From Arcobacter sp. CECT 8986 (GTDB lineage Bacteria > Campylobacterota > Campylobacteria > Campylobacterales > Arcobacteraceae), in contig NZ_PDKG01000014.1 in the NCBI RefSeq assembly GCF_004116725.1, positions 1-40,875 of the forward strand: a stretch of 40,875 nucleotides of DNA, read 5' to 3'. The position numbers were made by a program, and so were the translations under genes. This document shows, in pieces, positions 1 through 9,108 of this stretch. The notes beneath the pieces were generated by a model, which saw nothing but the letters and a program-made list of their open reading frames with translations, was not told the origin of the DNA and ran no database searches. How positions within the stretch are numbered: the stretch's first letter is position 1; the number at the start of each line of letters is the position of its first letter.

Positions 1-113
1 GGTGGAAAAAGCGAAGTGGAAATACCCAGCTCCATTCCGAACCTGGAAGTCAAGCACTTCAGCGCTGATAATACTGCACCTTTCAGGTGTGGAAACGTAG
101 GTCTCTGCCAGCT
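1..113 (+). rRNA. rrf: 5S ribosomal RNA, 3' part (partial)
   Basis: The window opens inside a 5S rRNA gene. The conserved core is visible: CCATTCCGAACCTGGAAGTC near 33-52, then GCGCTGATAATACTGC near 63-78 and GGAAACGTAGGTC near 91-103, ending around GCCAGCT. About 20-25 bases of the 5' end lie outside the window. The sequence resembles Campylobacter and Arcobacter 5S. It marks the end of an rRNA operon running on the plus strand. The exact 3' end is estimated. Confidence 0.93.
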
Positions 114-128
114 CTTGAGTTTATTTTT

Positions 129-180
129 AGGCTTAGTTATTTATACTTTCTCAAGTGTCTTTAACTAAGCCTTTTTTTTT
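129..180 (+). terminator. Terminator of the rRNA operon
   Basis: An 11-bp perfect stem (AGGCTTAGTTA at 129-139 with TAACTAAGCCT at 162-172) is followed by an unbroken T run to 180. This is a classical intrinsic terminator directly after 5S rRNA. The rest of the gap to the next gene (181-396) is AT-rich and holds no gene. A possible -10 element (TAAAAT, 364-369) precedes the next gene. Confidence 0.9.
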
Positions 181-396
181 ACACATTATTTCCCTTTATA
201 TTACTATTTTTATTGTTGTTTCTATTTATTTTTTATACTGTTCCTATTCTTATTTGCACACTTTCTATCCCTATTATATTTGCTTTATCATTTATTTAAT
301 GCTTTTATATACTTTATTTTTATCTAGATATTATGAATTAACATAGTATTAACTAAATTTTGATAAAATACTAAATATTAAATAAAGGAATATTAT

Positions 397-885
397 ATGT
401 TTTCATCTTTTAAACAAAAGATTATAGATTATGTTTTCACAGTATCAAAACAGCCTATATTATTAAAAGATTTATTAATTGCAAATTCACAATATAATGA
501 AAAATTGCATGTTGATCCTGTAAGACTTGGTTTTAGATTAAAAGTTGGAAGAGCATATTTAGTTTATATACTATTTGTAATACTATTTCTTATACCTTTT
601 ACAGCTATTACACATAGGTTATTTGCTAATTTAGACCCTCATGTATCTATATTAGTTGCAATGTTATTAACAGCTGTAATTTTTATCTTTTTTAACTTTT
701 TTAGAGTATGGCTAGTGGATGAAGTAGCATTAAGCCAAATTAAAAAAGGTTGGCAAGTTCATTTTCCTTTTTTCCCATATAAAGAGTATTCAAAAAAAAT
801 TGATAAAATTTATGAAAAAGCAAATAAACTTGAATTACCAAAAAAAGAGTTAGAAAAATATATATTAGATAATTTATCAGATTAA
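397..885 (+). CDS. Unknown two-helix membrane protein
   Basis: I do not recognise this 162-residue protein. It has a basic, soluble N-terminal part of about 50 residues, two hydrophobic segments (about 52-75 and 86-110) joined by a short loop, and a charged C-terminal tail of about 50 residues rich in Lys and Glu that is probably helical. This suggests an inner-membrane hairpin protein with both ends in the cytoplasm. The start ATG has an AAAGGAA ribosome binding site. The stop codon overlaps the stop codon of the convergent mnmD gene (shared TTAA at 882-885). Codon use looks native. No function is proposed. Confidence 0.8.
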   Translation: MFSSFKQKIIDYVFTVSKQPILLKDLLIANSQYNEKLHVDPVRLGFRLKVGRAYLVYILFVILFLIPFTAITHRLFANLDPHVSILVAMLLTAVIFIFFNFFRVWLVDEVALSQIKKGWQVHFPFFPYKEYSKKIDKIYEKANKLELPKKELEKYILDNLSD

Positions 886-1631
886 TTATCTAATATTAGC
901 TCTTTATCATATATTGCAGTTGCAGTAGTATTTCTCTGTTTTTTTAATTCCATATCTACATACTTACCTATAATATCTTGTTTTTTTACAAAAGCTAATG
1001 TTTGTTTCTTTTTATGAGGTCTATATTGATAAATAATAAATCCAGCTTCATTCATAGATAATCTAACAGGAGTAGCAACTGCATATGTAGTTATAATTGT
1101 ATTTTCATATGATAAGTTAAATAATAGGTCAAAATACTCTTTTGTCCATAACTCTTTATTTACATCACTTGAAAAGGCATCTTGGTATATGATATCAAAC
1201 TTTACATTTAAATTTTTTAAATATTCTCTTGCATTGCCTATATATATAGATATAGTGATATTTTCATCTTCATAATAGTATTTAGTACTTAATTCCTTAA
1301 TAATATATGATAATTCTTTAAATTCATTAGGATAAGAAAAATCTTTTAATGAATCAATTAACTCTTTATTTAATTCAGGTGAATATATTTTAACTTTTGT
1401 TTTTAAATTATTCTTTTTTATATAATCTATAGTTGCAAGTGTATTGTAACCTATGCCAAAACATATATCTAAAATATTTAATTCTTCTTTATTTTTGTGA
1501 AATATAAAAGCAGGGATAACATGTTTTGTTAAGGTTTCAAAAATAGCACCATCTTTTATATTATGATAGTGCTGATTGTATTGGCTAGAAAAAAGTGTAT
1601 TTGAGCCATCTTCTGTTTGAATAGAATTCAT
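882..1631 (-). CDS. mnmD: MnmC-like tRNA methyltransferase (stand-alone MnmD type)
   Basis: Probable SAM-dependent methyltransferase that makes the last step of mnm5s2U at the tRNA wobble position (U34). Seen in the 249 residues: an N-terminal TEDGSNTLF motif and a YHNIKDGAIFET stretch typical of this family, a Rossmann SAM-binding segment (DICFGIGYNTL, about 55-65), and the family motif YQDAFSSD followed by ELWTKEYF near residue 150. The FAD oxidase domain of the fused E. coli MnmC is absent, so this is the one-domain form. It starts 4 nt after the luxS stop, so the two are probably cotranscribed; both concern SAM metabolism. Function is inferred from family resemblance. Confidence 0.82.
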   Translation of the reverse strand: MNSIQTEDGSNTLFSSQYNQHYHNIKDGAIFETLTKHVIPAFIFHKNKEELNILDICFGIGYNTLATIDYIKKNNLKTKVKIYSPELNKELIDSLKDFSYPNEFKELSYIIKELSTKYYYEDENITISIYIGNAREYLKNLNVKFDIIYQDAFSSDVNKELWTKEYFDLLFNLSYENTIITTYAVATPVRLSMNEAGFIIYQYRPHKKKQTLAFVKKQDIIGKYVDMELKKQRNTTATAIYDKELILDN

Positions 1632-1635
1632 CTAA

Positions 1636-2151
1636 CTATATTTCTAACTCTTTTAATTTCTCTTCTGGTAAGTATAACTCTTTATTTGACATTACACCTA
1701 TTTCATTATCTAAAATATCTTGTGCAATTTGTTTTGCTTCATCAAGAGAGTGCATTTTATATGTACCACATTGGAATTTATTTAATTCTGGAATATCTTT
1801 TTGTGATTTAACTTTAAGTACATCTTCCATAGATTTTCTCCATGCAGTTGCAACTTCTTGCTCTGTTGGGTTTCCAAGTAAACTCATATAAAAACCAGTT
1901 CTACATCCCATTGGTGAAACATCAATAATCTCAACTTTATCTGAATTTAGGTGATTTCTAATAAATCCTGCAAAAAGATGTTCTAATGTGTGAATACCTT
2001 TTTCTCCAAGCATTTTTTCATTTGGAACACAGAATCTTAAATCAAATACTGTAATAACATCTCCTGATGGAGACTTCATTGTTTTTGCAACTCTAACAGC
2101 AGGTGCAGGCATAATTGTATGGTCAACTCTAAAACTATCTAATAATGGCAT
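1636..2151 (-). CDS. luxS: S-ribosylhomocysteine lyase LuxS
   Basis: Cleaves S-ribosylhomocysteine to homocysteine and DPD, the precursor of autoinducer-2, in the activated methyl cycle; cytosolic. The 171 residues match the family length. The metal ligands are visible: His54 and His58 in HTLEH, and Cys128 in FQCGTYK. The catalytic Cys83 lies in GCRTGFY. Start ATG is preceded by AAAGG. It leads a two-gene unit with mnmD, 4 nt downstream. Whether AI-2 acts as a signal here cannot be read from the sequence. Confidence 0.97.
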   Translation of the reverse strand: MPLLDSFRVDHTIMPAPAVRVAKTMKSPSGDVITVFDLRFCVPNEKMLGEKGIHTLEHLFAGFIRNHLNSDKVEIIDVSPMGCRTGFYMSLLGNPTEQEVATAWRKSMEDVLKVKSQKDIPELNKFQCGTYKMHSLDEAKQIAQDILDNEIGVMSNKELYLPEEKLKELEI

Positions 2152-2212
2152 TATTTACCTTTCTATTTTAATTATTTGCAATTTTATCAAAAGAAAAGTA
2201 AATAGGTAATTA

Positions 2213-2252
2213 GTATATAAAATTAGAAGTAAAAGCTTATGCTTCTACTTCT
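2213..2252 (-). terminator. Probable terminator of the pyruvate oxidoreductase gene
   Basis: On the minus strand a 12-bp stem (2241-2252 with 2225-2236, one G-U pair) with loop ATAA sits over the stop codon of the gene ending at 2237. A weak T-rich tail, AATTTTAT, follows. It would separate this transcript from luxS. Confidence 0.6.
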
Positions 2253-5200
2253 TCTTTTTCTGTAGATGTTTCCACTTCATCAGAATAATCCATCATTGAA
2301 TATCTTTGAAGTTGTCTATATCTATATTGTGAGTCTTCTTTATTTTTTTGTAATAAGAAGTCTGCATGTTCTGGATTTAGTTTTTTTAATGATTTATATC
2401 TTGTCTCTCTTAACAAGAACTCCTCGTATTTATCCCAATTTGGTTTTTTACCATATATTTTAATTGGATTTTCACCTTGTTTAATTTTTCTTGGGTCATA
2501 TGTATAAATTGGCCAATAACCACAATCCGTTGCAAGTTGCCCTTGGTCAACTGAATTCATTAAACCACCTTGAATACCATGAGCAATACAAGGTGAATAA
2601 CAAATTATTAAAGATGGACCATCATACTCTTCAGCTTCTTTCATTGCTTGAATAGCTTGTTTTTGATTTGCTTTTGAGTTAATCTGTGCAATATAAATAT
2701 TTCCATATGTCATAGAAATATATCCCAAATCTTTTTTAGCATTAGGTTTACCATCATTTGTAAAATCTGCAATTGAACCAGCACGCGCAGCTTTAGAAGA
2801 TTGACCTCCTGTATTAGAGTAAACTTCTGTATCAACTACCAAAATATTTACATCTTTCCCTGTTGATAGTACGTGGTCAAGACCACCATATCCTATATCA
2901 TATGCCCAACCATCTCCACCAATCATCCATTGAGATTTTTTAACAATATATTTTTTTAATTTTAGTAACTCTTGAACACCATCTAACTCTTGATTTTGTT
3001 CTAATTGTGGTACAAGTTTATCTCTTATTTCTTGAGTTTTTGCTCCATTATTTCTATTTTCTAACCACTCTTTATATAATACTTTTAGTGGATTATTAAC
3101 ATTTGATAATGTATTGTGCATAATATTTGCAATTCTATTTCTAATTGTTTCTGTTGCAACATACATTCCATATCCAAATTCTGCATTATCTTCAAATAAA
3201 GAGTTTGCCCAAGCAGGACCTTCCCCTTTTGCATTTTTTGTATAAGGTGTTGAAGGTGCAGATGCAGAATAAATAGAAGAGCAACCAGTAGCATTTGCAA
3301 TCATCATTCTATCACCAAATAATTGCGTAGCTAGGGTAATATAAGGAGTTTCCCCACACCCTGGACATGCTGAATGGTATTCAAATAAAGGTTGTGCAAA
3401 TTGAGAATTTTTTACATTTGTTGGTTCTACTAAGTAATCTTTATATGTTACATCATTAAATAAATAATCTGCATTCTCTTGTTCTTGATTATCTTTTTCA
3501 ACTTCAAAAGGTACCATTTGAAGTGATTTTTCTTTTGTTGGACAAATATCTACACAAATATTACAACCAGTACAGTCTAAAATTGATACTTGAATTTTAT
3601 ATTTTAAATTTTTATCTTTAAACTCTTTACCTTTTGCATCTAAAGCATGCTCTTTTACTCCAACAGGAGCATTATTATACTCTTCTTCATTCATTAAAAA
3701 AGGTCTAATTACTGCATGTGGACATTCAAATGCACATTGGTTACATTGAATACATGTATCCATATTCCATTTTGGAACCATTGTTGCAATACCTCTTTTT
3801 TCATATTTAGTAGAGCCATTTTCAAAAGTACCACATTCCATTCCTAAATCTATAATTGTAGATACTGGAATTTCATCACCTTTTGCTGCATTTACAACTT
3901 TTGCAAAGTCTTCTACAAAGAAAGAACCTTTATATTTAGAATCTAAAGTTAATGGTTCATTTTCTAAGTTAGACCACTCTTTTTTTATCTCTATTTTTTC
4001 TATTCCATCAGCTCCTGAATCAATAGCATGATAGTTCATCTTTACTATCTCTTCACCTTTATTTCCATAAGCTTTTAATGCATACTCTTTCATATAATCT
4101 TTTGCATTTTCATAAGGAATAATATTTGCTAATTTAAAAAATGCTGCTTGCATAATTGTATTTGTTCTATTTCCTAATCCAATATCTCTTGCTAATTTTG
4201 TTGCATTGATAATGTAGAAATTAATATTTTTATCTGCAAGTAATTTTTTTATTCTATTTGGAAGTTTACTTTCTATTTCATCTTTTGAGTGAATAGAGTT
4301 TAATAGAAATGTTCCATTCTCTTTAAGTTTATCTACAACCTCATATTGTTCTAAGTAAACCTCTTTTGAACATGCTACAAAACTTGGATTTGAAACTAAA
4401 TATGTAGATCTAATTGGATTTTTACTAAATCTTAAATGTGATCTTGTATAACCACCACTTTTTTTAGAATCATATGCAAAATATGCTTGAGCATATAAAT
4501 CTGTTTTATTACCAATAATTTTAACTGAGTTTTTATTTGCTCCTACTGTACCATCTGCTCCAAGTCCATAGAATAAACACTCATTTACATCTTCTACAAC
4601 TGTGATATTTTCTTTTACATCAATTGAAGTATTTGTTACATCATCAATAATTCCAACAGTGAAGTTGTCTTTAGGTGAATTACTTGCTAAATTATCATAA
4701 AGTGCAATTATTTGATTAGGAGGAACGTCTTTTGAAGATAGTCCATATCTTCCTCCAATTATTTTAGGTTGTTGTTTTTGTCCATAAAATAGAGCTTTAA
4801 CATCTAAAAATAGAGGTTCTCCTAAACTTCCTGGCTCTTTTGTTCTATCAATTACACAGATTCTTTGTGTTGTTAATGGTAATGCATCCATAAAATATTT
4901 TGCACTAAATGGTCTATATAAATGAACACTTAAAAGTCCAATTTTTCTATTCTCTTTTTTTCTTAAATAGTCAATTGTTTCTCTTATTGTTTCTGTTACA
5001 GAACCCATAGCAACAATAATATCTGTTGCATTTTCATCACCATAATATGTAAAAGGAGCATAATTTCTACCAGTAACTTCAGAAATTTTTTTCATATAGT
5101 CATTAACTATATCAGGAAGTGCATTATAATATTTATTTGCTGCTTCTCTTCCTTGAAAATATATATCATCATTTTGAGCAGTTCCTCTTGTAATTGGAGA

Positions 5201-5833
5201 TTCAGGATTTAAAGATGTATCTCTAAATTTCTGAACTGCATCATAATCAATTAGTTTGTCAAACTCTTCATAAGGCATTACTTCAATTTTATTTATTTCA
5301 TGTGAAGTTCTAAATCCATCAAAAAAGTGTAAAAAAGGAACTCTTCCTTTTATTGCACTCAAATGAGCTACTCCTGCTAAATCCATAACTTCTTGTACAG
5401 AACCAGTTGCAAACATTGCAAAACCAGTTGCTCTTGTACTCATTACGTCTTGGTGGTCACCAAAGATAGATAATGCATGTGTGGCAAGAGCTCTTGCACT
5501 AACATGAATAACACCAGGTAATAATTGCCCAGCAACTTTATACATATTTGGTATTTTTAATAGTAGTCCTTGAGAGGCTGTGAATGTAGTTGTTAGTGCA
5601 CCTGCTTGAAGTGAACCATGAAAAGTACCAGCAGCACCTGCTTCACTTTGCATTTCAACTACTTTAACAGTTGAACCAAAAAGGTTCGTCTTTCCTTGAG
5701 TTGCCCACTTTTCAGTTAAGTCACCCATTTGAGAAGAGGGTGTAATAGGATAAACTCCTGCAACTTCTGTGAAAGCATAAGACACATATGCAGCAGCTTC
5801 ATTCCCATCCATAGTAGCAAACTGTTTTGTCAT
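2237..5833 (-). CDS. nifJ: Pyruvate:ferredoxin (flavodoxin) oxidoreductase, one-chain
   Basis: Oxidatively decarboxylates pyruvate with CoA to acetyl-CoA and CO2, passing electrons to ferredoxin or flavodoxin; cytosolic. At 1198 residues it matches the fused homodimeric form. In order: the pyruvate/TPP pyrimidine-binding domain with YPITPSSQMGD near residue 28; the gamma-like domain; two 4Fe-4S clusters in CIQCNQCAFECP (about 695) and CTGCNICVDICP (about 760); the HSACPGCGETP cysteines near 823; and the TPP-binding GDGWAYDIGYGG (about 970) with NTGGQSSK. All cluster ligands seem present. ATG with AAGGATAG upstream. It stands alone with its own terminator. Confidence 0.97.
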   Translation of the reverse strand: MTKQFATMDGNEAAAYVSYAFTEVAGVYPITPSSQMGDLTEKWATQGKTNLFGSTVKVVEMQSEAGAAGTFHGSLQAGALTTTFTASQGLLLKIPNMYKVAGQLLPGVIHVSARALATHALSIFGDHQDVMSTRATGFAMFATGSVQEVMDLAGVAHLSAIKGRVPFLHFFDGFRTSHEINKIEVMPYEEFDKLIDYDAVQKFRDTSLNPESPITRGTAQNDDIYFQGREAANKYYNALPDIVNDYMKKISEVTGRNYAPFTYYGDENATDIIVAMGSVTETIRETIDYLRKKENRKIGLLSVHLYRPFSAKYFMDALPLTTQRICVIDRTKEPGSLGEPLFLDVKALFYGQKQQPKIIGGRYGLSSKDVPPNQIIALYDNLASNSPKDNFTVGIIDDVTNTSIDVKENITVVEDVNECLFYGLGADGTVGANKNSVKIIGNKTDLYAQAYFAYDSKKSGGYTRSHLRFSKNPIRSTYLVSNPSFVACSKEVYLEQYEVVDKLKENGTFLLNSIHSKDEIESKLPNRIKKLLADKNINFYIINATKLARDIGLGNRTNTIMQAAFFKLANIIPYENAKDYMKEYALKAYGNKGEEIVKMNYHAIDSGADGIEKIEIKKEWSNLENEPLTLDSKYKGSFFVEDFAKVVNAAKGDEIPVSTIIDLGMECGTFENGSTKYEKRGIATMVPKWNMDTCIQCNQCAFECPHAVIRPFLMNEEEYNNAPVGVKEHALDAKGKEFKDKNLKYKIQVSILDCTGCNICVDICPTKEKSLQMVPFEVEKDNQEQENADYLFNDVTYKDYLVEPTNVKNSQFAQPLFEYHSACPGCGETPYITLATQLFGDRMMIANATGCSSIYSASAPSTPYTKNAKGEGPAWANSLFEDNAEFGYGMYVATETIRNRIANIMHNTLSNVNNPLKVLYKEWLENRNNGAKTQEIRDKLVPQLEQNQELDGVQELLKLKKYIVKKSQWMIGGDGWAYDIGYGGLDHVLSTGKDVNILVVDTEVYSNTGGQSSKAARAGSIADFTNDGKPNAKKDLGYISMTYGNIYIAQINSKANQKQAIQAMKEAEEYDGPSLIICYSPCIAHGIQGGLMNSVDQGQLATDCGYWPIYTYDPRKIKQGENPIKIYGKKPNWDKYEEFLLRETRYKSLKKLNPEHADFLLQKNKEDSQYRYRQLQRYSMMDYSDEVETSTEKEEVEA

Positions 5834-5921
5834 TATCTATCCTTATAATTCAAGTATTTTTATAGATAATAATTAAATATAGCTTAACAAAGTATTAACT
5901 CTTTTTATAATAAGTTAATAT

Positions 5922-6590
5922 TTATAACGATGGGTTAGTTATGTCCTTTATTAGGTTTACAGCATCTAATGAATCTTGAACAATAAAGCCAGAATACTCT
6001 TTTAAACTATCTTCGTTGGCATATCCACATAGTACTCCAACACAATTTACCCCAGCACTATTTGCACAAATTAAATCAAGTTTTGTATCTCCAATCATCC
6101 ATACTTTATGTTTTGTTTCATCATAGTTCATTAAATCTAATGTTTTTAAAATTGGCTCTGGATGTGGCTTTGGATTCTCAACATCTTCTCTTCCTGTAAT
6201 AAACTCAAAGTAGTCTAATATATCAAGATGTTCTAATAATGGTTTAGTATATTTTGCTGTTTTTGTTGTAACAATTGATAACCTTGCAAAAGAAGAAGCA
6301 ATTTTAAGAGTCTCTTTTACATTATCAAGTAGTAGTGTTTTCTCTTTTGAGATATCTTTATATTTTTCTTTATATGCATCTACAAAATCCCAAACTTGTT
6401 CTTCATCAACACCTAAATCTTTGTACATGATATCTAAAGGGTAACCTATTAAATCTTTTATATCTTCATCTTTACCTTTAAAATCAAAATCTAGTTGTTT
6501 AAAAGTGTGTTTGAATGATGTAATTATAGCTTCAGTTGAATCTATAAGTGTTCCATCTAAATCAAATAGTAAAATATTGTTTTCTTTCAA
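5922..6590 (-). CDS. HAD-family phosphatase (phosphoglycolate phosphatase-like)
   Basis: Cytosolic HAD hydrolase of 222 residues. Motif I is FDLDGTL (Asp10 nucleophile, Asp12), followed by a helical cap of the Gph/PpaX type. Motif II is the TT in IVTTKTAKY, and motif IV is GDTKLD near residue 168 with the usual NSAGVNCVGV context. The substrate cannot be assigned; phosphoglycolate or pyrophosphate are family possibilities. The start is TTG, supported by AAAAGGAACAAT just upstream and by the nucleophile motif lying 10 residues in. It follows the solute-binding protein gene by 10 nt and is probably cotranscribed with it. Confidence 0.88.
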   Translation of the reverse strand: MKENNILLFDLDGTLIDSTEAIITSFKHTFKQLDFDFKGKDEDIKDLIGYPLDIMYKDLGVDEEQVWDFVDAYKEKYKDISKEKTLLLDNVKETLKIASSFARLSIVTTKTAKYTKPLLEHLDILDYFEFITGREDVENPKPHPEPILKTLDLMNYDETKHKVWMIGDTKLDLICANSAGVNCVGVLCGYANEDSLKEYSGFIVQDSLDAVNLIKDITNPSL

Positions 6591-6600
6591 ATTGTTCCTT

Positions 6601-8100
6601 TTATTTTTCCCATTCTATTTGGTTATGCATTATACCTAAAAATGTAGGTTTTATGTGCTTAATTTTTTTATTTACTACGGTTATTGAATTTGGTATATAT
6701 AAAAATAGATATGGAGTATCATTTGCTATTTGTGCAAATATTTCTTTATAAATTTGTGCAAACTTTTCTCTATTTATAGTTCTTGCACCTTCTTCTATTA
6801 AATTATCAACTTTTTTATTACTATAATGAACTAAATTAAATCCACCCATTCTTTGTGAATTGCTATGCCATAAAGGATAAGCATCTGGAGCTAAAGTAGT
6901 TGACCAACCTAATAAAACAGCTTCAAATTTTTTAGGAAGTACAACCGTATTTAAAAATGCTTGCCACTCTAAAACTCTTATTTTTACATTTACCCCAGCT
7001 TTTTTAAGTTGATGTTGAATTATTTGGGCTGCATTAATTCTTATTTCATTACCTGTGTTTGTTGTAAGTTCAAACTCTAAAGGGTTATTTTTGTCATAAC
7101 CAGCTTGTTTTAATAACTCTTTTGCTTTTTTTATATTTTGTTTTGGTGATTTAATTTTGTCATTATAAACAAAACTTCCAGGTAGAAATGGTCCATTACA
7201 AACTTTACCATGTCCAAAAAATAAAATATCAACTAATTGCTGTCTATTTATTGCTAAAGATAAAGCTTTTCTTACTTTTATATCTTTAAATTTTTCATTT
7301 TTTAAATTTAATCCTACATAATCATAAGAAAAAGATTGGGACTCTATTATTTTATAATTATCTAAAAATTTTTTATCTATTTGTCTATCTATTTGAAGTG
7401 CAGTTAAAGAAGAGACATCAAGTTGATTTTGTTTTAGCATTAAAAAAGATGTAGTTGTGTCTGGGTAAAATTTATATTGAATTTTATCAATTTTTGGTCT
7501 ACCTTCAAAATAGCTATTATTAGCTTTTAATGTAATATCTGAAGAGTTTTTGAAATTTTCTAAAATATATGGACCTGTTCCAATTGGATGTTTGTTGAAT
7601 TTACTTGTCATTAGATTTTTTTCATCTTTTAAAATATGATAAGGAAGTAATCCAACTAACCAAATCTCTAAAGCTTTAAAATAAGGCTCTTTATATTTTA
7701 TTTCAATTGTGTATTTATCTAAGGCTTTTACACTTTTTACTTTGTCGTAATTTGATTTAAATGATATATATATTTTTGGATTGATTATTGTATTATATGT
7801 AAAAAGTACATCTTTTGCAGTAACCTCTTTTTTATCTTGCCATAATACATTTTTTTTAAGTTTAATAATTAAAGTTGTTTTATCTGTAAATTTAAATGAT
7901 TTTGCAATATCTGGAACAATATTCCCATCTTTATCATATTTTAGTAAACCATTGAATATCCATTGTGATATCTCTGTACTTGCAGTATCATTTGCTAAAA
8001 TGGGATTTATTCTACTAGGACTTGAACTAATAGATAAATTTAGTGTACTTGCAATTAAAAAGTTAGTAATTAAAAAAAAGAGTAAGATTGTTTTTTTCAT
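6601..8100 (-). CDS. Periplasmic peptide/nickel-type ABC solute-binding protein (family 5)
   Basis: 499-residue extracytoplasmic binding protein of the DppA/OppA/NikA family (SBP_bac_5). A signal peptide covers about residues 1-17 (MKKTILLFF... with cleavage near LIAS). Family hallmarks follow: ISQWIFNGLLKYDKDGNIVPDIAKSF, TAKDVLFTYN, HPIGTGPY, and the C-terminal HYSNKKVDNLIEE region. No lipobox cysteine is seen, so the protein is probably soluble in the periplasm. No permease or ATPase genes lie nearby, so the transporter partner is elsewhere or unknown. The ligand cannot be named; peptides are most usual. Confidence 0.9.
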   Translation of the reverse strand: MKKTILLFFLITNFLIASTLNLSISSSPSRINPILANDTASTEISQWIFNGLLKYDKDGNIVPDIAKSFKFTDKTTLIIKLKKNVLWQDKKEVTAKDVLFTYNTIINPKIYISFKSNYDKVKSVKALDKYTIEIKYKEPYFKALEIWLVGLLPYHILKDEKNLMTSKFNKHPIGTGPYILENFKNSSDITLKANNSYFEGRPKIDKIQYKFYPDTTTSFLMLKQNQLDVSSLTALQIDRQIDKKFLDNYKIIESQSFSYDYVGLNLKNEKFKDIKVRKALSLAINRQQLVDILFFGHGKVCNGPFLPGSFVYNDKIKSPKQNIKKAKELLKQAGYDKNNPLEFELTTNTGNEIRINAAQIIQHQLKKAGVNVKIRVLEWQAFLNTVVLPKKFEAVLLGWSTTLAPDAYPLWHSNSQRMGGFNLVHYSNKKVDNLIEEGARTINREKFAQIYKEIFAQIANDTPYLFLYIPNSITVVNKKIKHIKPTFLGIMHNQIEWEK

Positions 8101-8131
8101 ATATTATTGTAGTGTTTTTTTATAAAAAAAT

Positions 8132-8166
8132 AGATAAAAAAAAAGGAAGCAAAATTTGCTTCCTTT
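8132..8166 (-). terminator. Terminator of the rplM-rpsI unit
   Basis: On the minus strand AAAGGAAGCA pairs with TGCTTCCTTT (8142-8166) and is followed by a long T run (A run at 8132-8144 on the plus strand). It lies about 50 nt after the rpsI stop. The region between it and the next gene start (8100) is only about 30 nt, so the solute-binding gene either depends on read-through or on a promoter overlapping the terminator. Confidence 0.88.
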
Positions 8167-8218
8167 GATAATACTGGAATTGTTGTAATCGACAAAAGCC
8201 AAAAATGTTTTGTACTGA

Positions 8219-8608
8219 TTATCTTTTTGAGAACTGAGTTGATTTTCTCGCTTTTTTTCTTCCGTATTTTTTTCTTTCAACGCTTCTTGCATCTCTTGTT
8301 AATAATCCGTAAGGTTTAAGAATTGCTCTGAATTGCTCATCATAAGCAACTAATGCTCTAGAAATACCATGTCTAATAGCATCAGCTTGTGCAGAATATC
8401 CTCCACCTAAAGATTTAACTACAAGGTTTACAGAAGTTTCTTGTTTAGATACTTCTAGTGGTTGCATAACTCTTTTTTTAATTGACTCAAGACCACCTAA
8501 CCACTCATCTAAAGATTGACCATTAATTGTAAGTTGACCATTACCACTTTCAAGCCATACTTTTGCTACAGCTGTTTTTCTTCTTCCTGTTGCGTAAACT
8601 TTTGCCAT
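8219..8608 (-). CDS. rpsI: 30S ribosomal protein S9
   Basis: 129-residue ribosomal protein uS9, whose C-terminal tail reaches the P site of the small subunit. Seen: N-terminal [15 protein letters not shown], the [19 protein letters not shown] core, and the basic C-terminus ending KSTQFSKR. Length and ends match the family. It lies 5 nt downstream of rplM, the usual L13-S9 pair, and is followed by an intrinsic terminator. Confidence 0.98.
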   Translation of the reverse strand: MAKVYATGRRKTAVAKVWLESGNGQLTINGQSLDEWLGGLESIKKRVMQPLEVSKQETSVNLVVKSLGGGYSAQADAIRHGISRALVAYDEQFRAILKPYGLLTRDARSVERKKYGRKKARKSTQFSKR

Positions 8609-8613
8609 TAGTC

Positions 8614-9033
8614 TTATCCTTTAATTTGCGCAGTGTGAGGGTGCTCAGAACCTGCATATACTTTTAATTTTTTTAACATTTCTTTACCAAGTTTAGTTTT
8701 TGGTAGCATACCTCTAGCAGCTAATTTAAATAACTTCTCAGGGTTTTTTTCAAACATTTCAGACATTCTGTGAGTTTTTGTACTACCAAAATATCCTGAG
8801 TGAGTATAATAATTTTTAGTTTCTAGTTTTGTTCCAGAAAATTTTGCTTTAGAAGCATTAATAATTACAACATAATCTCCACAATCTACGTGAGGAGTAT
8901 AAGAAGGTTTATGTTTACCTCTTAAGATAGTAGCAACTTCAGTAATAATTCTACCAAATACTTTATCAGTTGCATCTACTACTACCCAATCTCTCTCGAT
9001 TTCGTTAGCTTTTGCCATTTGAGTAAATTTCAT
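8614..9033 (-). CDS. rplM: 50S ribosomal protein L13
   Basis: 139-residue uL13, an early assembly protein of the large subunit. Characteristic segments: [39 protein letters not shown], the [19 protein letters not shown] stretch and the closing GSEHPHTAQ. The ATG has a strong GGAG site seven bases upstream. It is first in a two-gene unit with rpsI. A possible -10 (TATTAT on the minus strand, 9064-9069) lies about 30 nt before the start. Confidence 0.98.
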   Translation of the reverse strand: MKFTQMAKANEIERDWVVVDATDKVFGRIITEVATILRGKHKPSYTPHVDCGDYVVIINASKAKFSGTKLETKNYYTHSGYFGSTKTHRMSEMFEKNPEKLFKLAARGMLPKTKLGKEMLKKLKVYAGSEHPHTAQIKG

Positions 9034-9108
9034 TTATTTCTCCGATTTGATTAATGAGGTGAAATAATAGTCAAATAAAGCTTAATTAATACTTAAATTA
9101 AGTAATTT

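Noticed and set aside
155-346. Plus-strand open frame of 63 codons after the 5S gene
   Set aside because: It begins inside the rRNA terminator, has no ribosome binding site and is a run of Leu, Ile, Tyr and Phe as expected from random AT-rich DNA.
8104-8292. Minus-strand open frame between rpsI and the solute-binding gene
   Set aside because: It overlaps the 3' end of rpsI in another frame and runs through the terminator; no coding signs.
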